A stretch of 32,114 bases of DNA from JBGPOS01 sp041488155 (GCA_041488155.1 JBGPOS010000045.1:1-32114); one strand, 5' to 3'. Shown: positions 15,468 through 23,268, counted from the stretch's first letter. Notes: generated from the letters alone by a model not told the origin. Program-made: numbers and translations.

Positions 15468-15730
15468 CGTCACCGATTGTAGCGAAGCCGGGGTAGAATG
15501 CGGCTCGTGAGCGGCGATTCCACCCAAGACGCCCGCGCCTTACCGCACCTGTCCGCGAGCTTGCGGGCGACGAGAGCCCGCGCGAACGGCTCCTGCGGCA
15601 CGGACCCGAGGTGCTGACCGACTCGGGTCCGTGGCTGTCATCCTCGGGTCGGGGGTTTCGGGCGAGAACGTCATCGCCCACGCCCCGGGCCTTCCAATAC
15701 GATGCACGGTCGGGGCGACGACGGGAAAGC

Positions 15731-15910
15731 TCAGGACTGCCGCTTCTCGCGTTGGGCCTTCATCCCCTCTTCCATCGTGGCACGGGTGCGCGCCTTTTCC
15801 TCTGTGGAGAAGGCAACGGAACCGGTCTTCGGCGCACCTTTATCCGGGTGCGCCTCGAGCCATTGCTCGTGGGTTCGCTCACGCCCGAGCAGTTTCTTCA
15901 GCAATCCCAT
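15731..15910 (-). CDS. Small hypothetical protein (59 aa)
   Basis: The frame is open further upstream, but the real protein probably begins at ATG 15910 with MGLLKKLLGRERTHEQW. GGGAGGGAC precedes this start by seven bases. It is highly charged with a conserved-looking HPDKGAPKTG block and a basic C-terminal helix. No family is recognised and no partner is evident. Confidence 0.6.
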   Translation of the reverse strand: MGLLKKLLGRERTHEQWLEAHPDKGAPKTGSVAFSTEEKARTRATMEEGMKAQREKRQS

Positions 15911-16174
15911 GACGAGTGTCCCTCCCCACATCGCGGATCTTCCGCGACCGAGTCGGCACAGGATACACCGCATGGCAAGCCAACTGGTTCGACAGTTCGT
16001 GAGATAGCTAGGAGCCACCGCCAGTTCGCGATTCCCCGGTCCAGAGGTCGTGGTGCGTCGCCTTCCCAACCGCAGATGCGCTAGAATAGGTGAGACTTAA
16101 GGCAAGCGTCGCGAGAGCGCCTCCGAGCGCCGATCCCGAAAAGGGGCCGGCGCTTTCGCGTTTTGGAGGTAGGG

Positions 16175-17449
16175 ATGCCGCCCAACCCGACGGTCCAATC
16201 GGTTTCCCTCCTGACGTTGAGGCCCGCCCCCTGGAACCCCCGCTCGATCAAGGACGAACGGTTCCAGAACCTCTGCCGTTCGATCGCGGCGGACCCAGGG
16301 TTCCTCTGGCTGCGACCGGTCCTGGCGACGGAAGACGGGGCCATCTTTGGCGGGAACATGCGTTACCGCGCCGCCCATCACCTCGGCTGGGAGACGATCC
16401 CGGCGATCCTCGTCGACATCCCCGAGCAGCTGGCGCAGGAGCGGGGCCTGCGGGACAACGGCAGCTGGGGAGAGTAGGAGGAAGACGAGCTGGCGGCCCT
16501 CCTCGCGTCGTTACGGACTGAGGGGAGCGACCTAGAGATCATCGGCTTCGACGAGCGTGAACTCCAGCAACTTCTCGACAGCCTGGCACCGGCGGCGCTG
16601 ACCGACCCCGACGACATCCCGCCGTTACCCGACGAGCCCGTCACGCAATCGGGTGACCTCTGGCTGCTCGGTGACCACCGCGTCCTCTGTGGCGACGCCA
16701 CCAACCCACACGATGTTGCCATCGTGATGGGGGCAGAGCAGGCATCCTGCGTCTGGACGGATCCGCCTTACGGGGTCAACTACGAAGGCGGCACGAAGGC
16801 GAAGCTGACGATCAAGAACGACCACCCGGACGGGCTGAAGACACTCCTCTTGGAGGCCTTCGCTGCCATGGATGGAGTGCTCGTCCCGGGTGGCGCGATC
16901 TACCTGGCCCATCCCGCCGGGGCGGGGTCCATCGTCTTCGGCGAAGCCTTCCTCGCCCAAGGCTGGCGCCTCCACCAGACCCTCGTCTGGGTGAAAAGCA
17001 AGCTCGTCCCAGGCCATAGCGATTATCACTACCGTCACGAGCCGATCCTCTTCGGCTACAAGCCCGCCCCGGAGGGAAGGCGAGGTCGGGGCTCGCGGGG
17101 CTGGTACGGAGACAACAGCGCCTCCTCGGTCTTCGAGGTTGACACGCCCCTGCGGAACGCGGACCACCCGACGAGCAAGCCCGTGGCCCTGGTCGAGGCG
17201 ATGGTCCGCAACTCAAGCCGAACCGGTGAGATCGTGCTCGACGGCTTCCTCGGCTCGGGCAGCACCCTCATCGCCTGCGAACAGCTCGGGCGGCGCTGCT
17301 TCGGGATCGACCTCGACCCGCGCTACGTCGACGTGGCCGTCCGCCGCTGGGAGCAGTTCACAGGGAAGACGGCGGTGCGCAAAGACGGTGGCCTTCGTGA
17401 AGCGGAGGCGAAGCTCGCCGCGATGGGGCTTGGGACGGTCAGGCTGTGA
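16175..17449 (+). pseudogene. ParB-domain DNA methyltransferase (beta-class N4/N6), interrupted by an in-frame TAG
   Basis: Residues 1-100 form a ParB/sulfiredoxin-like nuclease-type domain (RPAPWNPRSI, GAIFGGNMRYRAAHHLGW). After a TAG at codon 101 (16475-16477) the same frame continues with EEDELAALL, a linker, SGDLWLLGDHRVLCGDA, catalytic DPPY at 196-199, and the AdoMet-binding FLGSGSTLIAC...GIDLDPRYV. Motif IV precedes motif I, so it is a beta-class amino-methyltransferase. GGAGG stands five bases ahead of the ATG. Both halves are otherwise intact and a single base change (from TGG, or from TAT/TAC) would restore the frame. Such fused methylases are typical of phages and elements. Options are a recent null mutation, readthrough or a sequencing error; TAG is used as an ordinary stop elsewhere here, so recoding is unlikely. 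Confidence 0.9.
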
Positions 17450-17457
17450 ACGGCCTG

Positions 17458-17745
17458 CTAGCGCGAAAGAACGTGCTTTCGCACCCCGCTCCGAATGCGT
17501 TCCAGGACCTCTTCGTAGCCCGCCGGGTCGTTGGTCACCACGAAGGTGGCGAGGGCGTGGCGGCCGCGCTCATGCGGGCTGCTGATTGGCGCGCCCGGAC
17601 TCTCCACGGTGATCGAACCGTCCGGGGCGACCGCGACGACGGTCCCGGACAGACCGTTCCGGAGCCGGCGCTGTACCTGGTGGGCAAGACCTTCGACGTC
17701 CAGCTTGCGCTCCTCCGGTTGGCCGGTCGGCGGCCTCAAACCCAT
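17458..17745 (-). CDS. Hypothetical protein convergent to the methyltransferase
   Basis: A 95-residue protein starting at ATG 17745 with GGGGGAAG ahead of it; the frame is open 28 codons more, but the conserved-looking part begins here. LSGTVVAVAPDGSITVESP suggests a small beta fold and YEEVLERIRSGVRKH a C-terminal helix. Not recognised. Its start faces the RAMA-protein gene across a 76-bp divergent region that contains a palindrome. Confidence 0.55.
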   Translation of the reverse strand: MGLRPPTGQPEERKLDVEGLAHQVQRRLRNGLSGTVVAVAPDGSITVESPGAPISSPHERGRHALATFVVTNDPAGYEEVLERIRSGVRKHVLSR

Positions 17746-17781
17746 CGTTGCTTCCCCCGGTTGACTTGGTCTGCAGACAGA

Positions 17782-17793
17782 GTGATGTATCAC
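17782..17793. promoter_or_regulatory. Palindrome GTGAT-N2-ATCAC in divergent region
   Basis: A perfect inverted repeat in the 76-bp region between two divergent genes, 29 bp before the GTG start of the RAMA protein. TTGACT at 17761-17766 could be a -35 box whose -10 would overlap the palindrome, but the -10 match is poor. Placement suits an operator for a small dimeric repressor; this is inference. Confidence 0.35.
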
Positions 17794-17821
17794 CACCGAC
17801 TTCGAAAGGAGGAGTCGGAAC

Positions 17822-18274
17822 GTGACCATCGAGAACCGAAACCTGCCGCCCGGGACAGCCCTGACGGCAACCTACAAGAAGCAGGTCTTCACCTGCGAGG
17901 TCGTCAAGACCGACGAGGGCATTGCCTACCGGCTGGCCGACGGGCGCACCTTCAAGAGCCTGTCCTCGGCCGGCAACGCCGTGACGGGGGGCTCGGTCAA
18001 CGGCTGGCGCTTCTGGTCGCTGGCCGGCGAGCAAGGGAGTCAGCTGTGCGACAACTCGCCGGCCAAAGCCGCGACCGGGCCAAAGTCTACGCCTTCACGG
18101 CTGCTCCGCCAGATCAAGAAGGTCCCGAACCAGAAGGGGGTCCCGGAAGGCCAAACACGCTGGTATTGCTCTGCCTGTCAAAAGGCGTTCATGACCGAAG
18201 GGACTTCGCCGCCCGAGGCTTGCCCCGAGGGCCACGCTCGCGAGGTCGAGGACGAGTTCGCGACCAGCGACTGA
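17822..18274 (+). CDS. RAMA-domain protein with C-terminal zinc ribbon
   Basis: A 150-residue protein. Residues ~8-66 match the RAMA (restriction enzyme adenine methylase associated) or DUF2924/DUF4357-like fold: GTALTATYKKQVFTCEVV, then RTFKSLSSAGNAVTGGSVN and the closing GWRFW. A linker leads to a zinc ribbon with Cys116/Cys119 and Cys134/His138 (WYCSACQKAF...CPEGH). A GTG start follows AAAGGAGG. RAMA domains are linked to DNA modification or restriction systems, and the broken methyltransferase gene lies 0.4 kb upstream, so a role in reading or protecting modified DNA is plausible but unproved. Confidence 0.78.
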   Translation: MTIENRNLPPGTALTATYKKQVFTCEVVKTDEGIAYRLADGRTFKSLSSAGNAVTGGSVNGWRFWSLAGEQGSQLCDNSPAKAATGPKSTPSRLLRQIKKVPNQKGVPEGQTRWYCSACQKAFMTEGTSPPEACPEGHAREVEDEFATSD

Positions 18275-18291
18275 CTCGCCACCACCGCCAA

Positions 18292-18334
18292 CACGAGGCT
18301 CCAGCAGGCTCTCTCTTGAGGGCCTGCTCTCGTG
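18292..18334 (+). terminator. Long stem-loop after the RAMA gene
   Basis: CACGAG (18292-18297) pairs with CTCGTG (18329-18334), and AGCAGGC (18303-18309) pairs with GCCTGCT (18322-18328). This is a 13-bp hairpin with a 5-nt bulge on one side and a 12-nt loop. No U-run follows, so it could be a terminator of unusual form or an RNA regulatory element before the gene at 18373. Confidence 0.5.
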
Positions 18335-18372
18335 ATAAGCGTGCGGCGTCGATAAGTCGAGGTTATTGAAAC

Positions 18373-18774
18373 TTGTCCCGCCGAACCTGTGCCGCGAAGT
18401 CCGGCGATAACCAGCCCTGTAGGCAGGCGCCGATGATCGACGACGAGTTCTGCTTCTGGCACTCCCCGGCAACGCGTGACGCCGCGCAGGAGGCCCGGCG
18501 CCTGGGAGGGCAGCGCGGCAAGCGCGAGGGTTCGATCAGCGGCGCCTACCAGTTCGAAGGTCTCGACACGACGCCGCGCCTGCGGCGTCTCCTCGAGATA
18601 GCAGCCTTCGATGCTCTCGCCCTCGAGGTCTCCGTGGCGAAGGTACGGGTGATCATCTCCCTCGTTCTGGCCGGCGCCAAGCTGCTGGAGACCGGTGAGT
18701 TCGAAGAACGCCTGGCGGTCATCGAAGGGGTTCTGGAGCCGCGCTTGAAAACGGTGCCCGGTGGCCGGCGATGA
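18373..18774 (+). CDS. Hypothetical protein with N-terminal Cys/His zinc motif
   Basis: A 133-residue protein from a TTG start. The N-terminal motif Cys6-x9-Cys16-x10-Cys27-x2-His30 followed by ARRLGGQRGKREG is a known arrangement in small uncharacterised proteins of metagenomic and phage-like loci. The rest (about residues 55-125) is helical, with two long helices around RRLLEIAAFDALALEVSVAKVR. Its last codons overlap the next start (ATGA), so the pair is coupled. It could be a DNA-binding element protein, for example a terminase-small-subunit-like role, but this is not shown. Confidence 0.7.
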   Translation: MSRRTCAAKSGDNQPCRQAPMIDDEFCFWHSPATRDAAQEARRLGGQRGKREGSISGAYQFEGLDTTPRLRRLLEIAAFDALALEVSVAKVRVIISLVLAGAKLLETGEFEERLAVIEGVLEPRLKTVPGGRR

Positions 18775-19823
18775 AGGGACGGGAAGCCAGGCTGGACCGG
18801 TTGCTGCCCACCCTCGTTGTGCAGGAACGGGCGACCGAGATCCTGCGTGCCTGGAAGGACGGCCGCCCGGAAGATCCGCAGGTCAGGCGCTCGATGCCTT
18901 GGGAGCAGCGCGAGGGTCTGCGTCGTCTTGTCAACCTGGTGCTCGCGGCGCACCGAACCCTGGGCTGCCAGGCACTGATCCTGGAGGGCCTGGTCGGTCA
19001 GCTGGAACTGCAAGTGGGCTGGCTCTCGACTCTGACCCTCTCCGCGCTGGACGCATACCAGATGAGTGAGTTCGTGGTCTTCCACACGCCTGAGCTGATT
19101 ACTGAGACCGAGCACGAGCGCAGGAAGACGGAGGCCCGCGCGGAGCTCATCCCAGTGATGGACCTGGCGGAGATCCTCGTCGAGGAAGACCCGGCCAACA
19201 GCGAGATCTCGGACAAGAAGTGGAGGCGCCGGGCAAGAGAGCGCTCGAAGGAGTTGGAGGGGCTGCTCGCCTCCGGTGTCCTCCTGGGGCAGGGGCGAGG
19301 TCGCCGTCTCAAGATCGAACACGGCTCGTACTGCGACTGGCGCGGCGAGAGCGTCGAGGTGCTCCCGGAGTGGGGCGTCAGGCTCGAGGTGGTTCCCGAC
19401 GAGGAAGCCGAGCGAGTCCACCGGGAACGGGAGGGCCGGGAACGCGTGCGCCAGCTGGTGAGCGAATCTCCCCTTTGGCTAGTGCAGCCCGGTGTGGATC
19501 GGCTCACGGAAACTGCCGGAGGCGGAACGCCGACGCTGTCGACCATTGCAAAGACCCTTGTCAACCAGATCCGCGATGGGGTCGCAATGCGCTGGCAAGA
19601 GGTGCGGGCAGTCGAACTAGCGGCGACACAGCTCAGTAACCACTTCGGTGGGGAAGACATCCTTCACCCGGACGTGCGTGGCCTCCTAGACGAGTTAAGG
19701 GAGCGCATCCTTAAAGCGCAGGCAAACGTCTCTGACCACGTTGGCACGGAGCTGGAAGAACCGCCCGCCGGGGCGGTCGCTGCCCTCGTTGACCTGGTCA
19801 CGAGCGAAGAGGTAAACCTGTAG
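18771..19823 (+). CDS. Unknown 350-residue protein coupled to the zinc-motif protein
   Basis: A soluble, strongly charged protein with no recognised domain. The ATG overlaps the preceding stop (ATGA). The N-terminal ~110 residues are helical (LRRLVNLVLAAHRTLGCQAL). The middle carries a basic cluster KKWRRRARERSK at about 145-156 and a beta-like block near 175-205 (SGVLLGQGRGRRLKIEHGSY). The C-terminal half is helical. There are no membrane segments. Its fixed coupling to the Cys/His gene suggests joint function, perhaps in DNA handling. Confidence 0.75.
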   Translation: MKGREARLDRLLPTLVVQERATEILRAWKDGRPEDPQVRRSMPWEQREGLRRLVNLVLAAHRTLGCQALILEGLVGQLELQVGWLSTLTLSALDAYQMSEFVVFHTPELITETEHERRKTEARAELIPVMDLAEILVEEDPANSEISDKKWRRRARERSKELEGLLASGVLLGQGRGRRLKIEHGSYCDWRGESVEVLPEWGVRLEVVPDEEAERVHREREGRERVRQLVSESPLWLVQPGVDRLTETAGGGTPTLSTIAKTLVNQIRDGVAMRWQEVRAVELAATQLSNHFGGEDILHPDVRGLLDELRERILKAQANVSDHVGTELEEPPAGAVAALVDLVTSEEVNL

Positions 19824-19929
19824 TTCGACGGGAGGGCGGCTTCCTGGAGTATGTTCGCCGGCCGCGCATTGACGACACTTCGGCATGAGGCATATCGTCC
19901 CCGAACGAGCTGGAGGGCGGGGAGCGACC

Positions 19930-20400
19930 GTGAAGCGACTGGAGGGGCTGAAGTCTAAAGTCGGCACCGCCGTCGCGTTATTGGTGGTGGGAGCGCTGGG
20001 GTTCGCTCAGTTCGTCCTGCCGCTGCTTCGAGACAACTCCGAGACCTCCACCTGTGACTCCAAGGAGTTGCAGGGCTTCTGCGACGAACCTGGCACCATA
20101 GCCAACTTCTTTGCGTCGGTTTGCGGTCGAGCTGAAGTTCGGTTCACCGGATCCTTCATGCGCGAACTCCACCTGGGCGGGGTGGAGCCACCGGTGGAGA
20201 ATGTCGGGACGACCCTGAGGGTTGCTTGCGGGAGCCACGATTACCTGGCAGCGGACTTCAACCGGGGCGAAGAGGCCAAGAGCGCGGAGGACTTCAAGGC
20301 GCATGTCACGAAAGGCAAAGACACATTCGATCTCTACGAACGCTGGGCGAGGGGTCAACTCACACTCGATGAGGCTCGGCGACTCATGCTTGCCAAATGA
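19930..20400 (+). CDS. Membrane-anchored extracytoplasmic protein, hypothetical
   Basis: About 156 residues from GTG 19930 (GGGGA lies six bases ahead); an ATG at 19885 would add 15 residues. One N-terminal membrane segment (VGTAVALLVVGALGFAQFVL) is followed by a soluble domain with Cys residues in TSTCDSKELQGFCDE, SVCGRAEV and RVACGSHDY that could form disulfides. The C-terminus has a short helix pair with WARGQLTLDEARRLM. Its stop overlaps the OB-fold lipoprotein start, making a three-gene operon with a secreted nuclease. Function unknown. Confidence 0.7.
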   Translation: MKRLEGLKSKVGTAVALLVVGALGFAQFVLPLLRDNSETSTCDSKELQGFCDEPGTIANFFASVCGRAEVRFTGSFMRELHLGGVEPPVENVGTTLRVACGSHDYLAADFNRGEEAKSAEDFKAHVTKGKDTFDLYERWARGQLTLDEARRLMLAK

Positions 20401-20888
20401 CGCAGGCGACCAACGCGATGAAGACTAAGACGCGCGTCCTTGGTGCCGTTCTCGCCGCGTCGTTCGCAGTCTTGGCCGCGAGCGCCTGCGGCGATGACGA
20501 CAAACCTCAGCAGCCCTCACCCGCAGCTCAAACCCAAGCGTCGACGGCGCCATCATCATCAACGACATCGGCCAGCTGCGCCGGGGCGATCTCCTGGGAG
20601 CAAGCAGGCTCCAACGTCGGCAAGCGGGCCACGGTGCGCGGCCCGGTCGTCGGCGCGAACTACGCCTCGACCACGAGAGGAAGCCCCACGTTCATCGACG
20701 TTGGGAAGGTGTACCCGACCTCGGGGAGATTCACGATTCTCATCTGGGGTGAGAATCGCTCGAAGTTCTCGCCGGCCCCGGAGAAGGCCTACACCGGCAA
20801 GACGGTCTGTGTCACTGGCTTGATCCAGTCCTACCAGGGCGTCCCCGAGATCGAAGCCAAGTCTCCGTCCGACATCGTTGTCCAGTAG
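20397..20888 (+). CDS. OB-fold lipoprotein paired with a thermonuclease
   Basis: A 163-residue lipoprotein. The signal peptide ends LAASAC (Cys31), then an Asp-rich and Ser/Thr/Pro-rich tether. The C-terminal domain (about residues 62-163) has the pattern of an OB-fold: AISWEQAGSNVGKRATVRGP, a FIDVGK strand, FTILIWGENRSKF and GKTVCVTGLIQSYQGVPEIE. Proteins with this domain often accompany secreted thermonucleases and may bind nucleic acid. The ATG at 20397 overlaps the preceding stop; ATG 20418 is an alternative. The thermonuclease start overlaps its end. Confidence 0.78.
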   Translation: MTQATNAMKTKTRVLGAVLAASFAVLAASACGDDDKPQQPSPAAQTQASTAPSSSTTSASCAGAISWEQAGSNVGKRATVRGPVVGANYASTTRGSPTFIDVGKVYPTSGRFTILIWGENRSKFSPAPEKAYTGKTVCVTGLIQSYQGVPEIEAKSPSDIVVQ

Positions 20889-21372
20889 GGTTCTTCAACT
20901 CCTGGGGACGGCGGTGCTGGCTCTTGCGGCCGGTGTCGGCGCGTGGGCGATAGCGGAAACGGGCGGAGATTCGAGTCTGCCGAAGGTCGCGCGAGTGATC
21001 GACGGCGACACGATCGAGCTAGAGGATGGCTCCAGGGTGCGATACCTCGGCGTAGATACGACCGAAACGGTCCACCCGACCAAGCCTGTCCAGTGCTTCG
21101 GGCCCCAAGCGAGCGAGGAGAACAAGCGGCTCGTTGAAGGCAAGCGCGTTCGGTTGGAGTCTGACATCACGGACGTTGACCAGTACGGCCGATTGCTCCG
21201 ATTCGTCTACGTAGGCGGCGGGCTCGACGTGTCGGCCTACCTCATCCGGAACGGGTTCGGCTACGTCTACTCGCAGGAGCCAGACGTGAAGCACCTCGTC
21301 AGCTATGCAGCGCTGGAACGAGGCGCGAGGGCCGCTCGGCGCGGCCTCTGGGGAGCCTGCCGATCCGACTGA
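20878..21372 (+). CDS. Secreted thermonuclease (SNase family)
   Basis: A 164-residue nuclease with an N-terminal hydrophobic signal or anchor (residues ~5-25). It then carries the staphylococcal-nuclease fold with all key residues: Asp42/Asp44 (VIDGDT), Arg55 (VRYLGVD), Asp60, Glu63 and Arg105 (DQYGRLLRFVY). It is a calcium-dependent enzyme that degrades DNA and RNA outside the cell. The start is TTG at 20878, overlapping the lipoprotein gene by 11 bases. It meets a winged-helix gene tail to tail, 11 bp away. The nuclease plus the OB-fold lipoprotein suggest nucleic-acid capture and digestion at the cell surface. Confidence 0.9.
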   Translation: MSSRVLQLLGTAVLALAAGVGAWAIAETGGDSSLPKVARVIDGDTIELEDGSRVRYLGVDTTETVHPTKPVQCFGPQASEENKRLVEGKRVRLESDITDVDQYGRLLRFVYVGGGLDVSAYLIRNGFGYVYSQEPDVKHLVSYAALERGARAARRGLWGACRSD

Positions 21373-21383
21373 CGGCGGGCGGC

Positions 21384-21665
21384 CTATCCCGCGTACGCCC
21401 GCTCGCCAAGGCTCGAGATGCGGACGAGGGGGATTCGCTCGCCGAATGGACCCGTGGTCTCTCCGGCAGCCTCGATTAGTCCGGCCTCCAAGAGCGCGCG
21501 CAGGCTCCTGTGAAGTGTCAAGTGGGAGTAGGGGTAACCAGTCGCCTGTCGGATCTCCCGCCTCAACGCCATCATATGGTTGGGCTCGCCAGGTGAGAGA
21601 GCCTCGAGCAGCCGAGACTCCGCCAAGGAAAGTTGGCCAGAACCGTCGGAAAACTGCATGGACAT
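21384..21665 (-). CDS. Winged-helix transcriptional regulator (MarR/PadR-like)
   Basis: A 93-residue protein with the wHTH pattern: ALRREIRQATGYPYSHLTLHRSLRALLEAGLIEAA, with the recognition helix in SHLTLHRSLRALLE and a wing near FGERIPLVRIS. It has no separate ligand or dimerisation domain. Two ATGs (21665 and 21659) are possible. Convergent with the thermonuclease operon. The target is unknown. Confidence 0.8.
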   Translation of the reverse strand: MSMQFSDGSGQLSLAESRLLEALSPGEPNHMMALRREIRQATGYPYSHLTLHRSLRALLEAGLIEAAGETTGPFGERIPLVRISSLGERAYAG

Positions 21666-21708
21666 GAGTTACCATAATTCACATTCGAACGTCAAGGCCC
21701 GGCACCCC

Positions 21709-21888
21709 CTACCGCTGCTCGTCGGCCCATTGGTTGAGCGCGACGCGGGCTCGCCTGGCGCGGGCCAGGGATGCGGCGAACGCCGGGCGGCTCGCCGGCG
21801 GGACGGACGGCTCGAGCGGCTGCAGCGCCTCGATGAGCGCCTGGACGGCGTTCGCCACGTCGATGATGGGGGCGACTTGCGTGTTCAT
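21709..21888 (-). CDS. Small helical protein (59 aa)
   Basis: From ATG 21888 the protein is MNTQVAPIIDVANAVQALIE followed by a Pro-rich turn and a basic helix (ARARRARVALNQW). An upstream extension of the frame looks non-coding. GAGATGGGG lies ahead of the start. The composition recalls short phage- or element-borne helical proteins. Not recognised; moderate confidence only. Confidence 0.45.
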   Translation of the reverse strand: MNTQVAPIIDVANAVQALIEALQPLEPSVPPASRPAFAASLARARRARVALNQWADEQR

Positions 21889-22074
21889 GCCCCATCTCTG
21901 CCACACCCGCCCGCCAGCCCCAACGGCCCCGTGACACACCCTGAATCCCGTGCTCGTGTAAACTGGCCTTGCGGAGGGCGGCACGGGTCGTGTCCGCTCC
22001 ACACTCGGGCCCCCTCCGCTCAAACGACGTTCCCTAACAGGGAGCGGATCTGGACGGCCACTGGGGAGGGCGGC

Positions 22075-22581
22075 TTGAGTACCTCTTCCGAACCCCCGGA
22101 CGAACTAACGAGGCTCGAGCTCGCCCTCGGCCAGTTCGTCGTTTCGTACGGCCTGCTGACGATGCTCGTGAAGGGCGTGGCCATTACGTTGCTGAATCCT
22201 CTAGATGCCCACCCCGGCCACATTGTTCTCGATGGAGCGTCCGACGACACGCTGATGCGAGTCTGGCGCGATCTTGCGATTCGGCGCGCGCGAGGAAACA
22301 GAGACGAGGCCGCCGCAGTGAGGGCGATCTATTCCGAGCTCGGCAAACTTCGAAAGGACCGCAACCGGAGCGTTCACGGAACCTATATCGCAATGTTCGA
22401 CGGTCGCGATCCAGGTTCGGTTGAGGAGTACCGCGCCGCCCCACGCGGACGCGTAACCTACGATCGGGCCGGCCTCAACGTCGAGCCACTCGATGTCGCG
22501 ACAATCGAAGAGTTGGTCCTTCGAAGCGAGGATCTTCGCGCTCGATTCCTCCAGTTCATCCCCACCACCACCTCGCCCTAG
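22075..22581 (+). CDS. HEPN-like protein (RNxxxH motif)
   Basis: A 168-residue helical protein from a TTG start behind GGGGAGGG. The motif R96-N97-R-S-V-H101 followed by G matches the RNxxxH signature of HEPN-type RNases or RNA-binding proteins, and it sits after a long helix (AAAVRAIYSELGKLRKD), as in that fold. Preceding helices (LALGQFVVSYGLLTMLVK, ALLxN-like turn) fit a HEPN bundle. A neighbouring nucleotidyltransferase antitoxin is not present. It could be a toxin-like RNase, part of a solo defence gene, or a benign HEPN-fold relative. Confidence 0.68.
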   Translation: MSTSSEPPDELTRLELALGQFVVSYGLLTMLVKGVAITLLNPLDAHPGHIVLDGASDDTLMRVWRDLAIRRARGNRDEAAAVRAIYSELGKLRKDRNRSVHGTYIAMFDGRDPGSVEEYRAAPRGRVTYDRAGLNVEPLDVATIEELVLRSEDLRARFLQFIPTTTSP

Positions 22582-22839
22582 AAGGCCGTAGCCCGCATCG
22601 CCAGCGCCCGCTCGTCCGCGGCCGCGACCGCTCCCTCGCCTTGCCCGCGCAGCCGCTCTGGCATGCGCGTCCGGTTCCGGCCGTTGGATCTCTTGGGGCG
22701 CCCGAAAGCGGGTGGCTCGAACCTGACCCCCTTGGCAGGCGGGGAAAGGACGCGTGCTGCACACGATCCCGCAATAGTGTTGCCCTCTCTTCCTAACCAG
22801 ACCTCCGTTGGCCACTCCAGGGCGCCCGCGACGGGCGAA

Positions 22840-23268
22840 TTATCCTTGCCCACCCTGCTCCGCGGGGTTGCCCGCTGCGTCTGCTGCTGCGTCCTTTGCC
22901 GATTGTGCCGACGATGCTTCTCCCATCGCGTTGTCGTCAATGTTGATCATCGAGTCCTGCTTCGCTCGCTCTTTTTCATGGGTCTTCCTGACTCTCCTGC
23001 GCTGCAGCTGCCCCTTTCTTGCTCGGGCTAGATCGGCTGCGGCTCCTTTTCCCGGCCTAAGCAACTTGTTCGATGCTTCGACCTTCTCTTGGAGCGCCCT
23101 GCGGAAAGCCCCGCCTTCACCTTCCCATCGTTCGAGGGCATCCCGTTCAAATCGGGCGTCGGCCGAATCGTCGCTTGAGCGCCGGCCGCCCGACGAGGTG
23201 CGCCCGGGGCGATCAACCGATCTCCTGAGCCGTTCCATTTTGACGGACTCCCTGTTGTCCTCGGACAT
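22840..23268 (-). CDS. Hydrophilic hypothetical protein
   Basis: A possible 142-residue protein starting at ATG 23268, strongly charged with Arg/Asp/Ser-rich segments (RPGRTSSGGRRSSDD) and a basic, probably coiled central part (KGQLQRRRVRKTHEKERAKQ). No domain or signal is recognised and the ribosome-binding site is weak, so this may be non-coding. The 258 bases between the HEPN-like gene and here hold nothing I can support. Confidence 0.35.
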   Translation of the reverse strand: MSEDNRESVKMERLRRSVDRPGRTSSGGRRSSDDSADARFERDALERWEGEGGAFRRALQEKVEASNKLLRPGKGAAADLARARKGQLQRRRVRKTHEKERAKQDSMINIDDNAMGEASSAQSAKDAAADAAGNPAEQGGQG

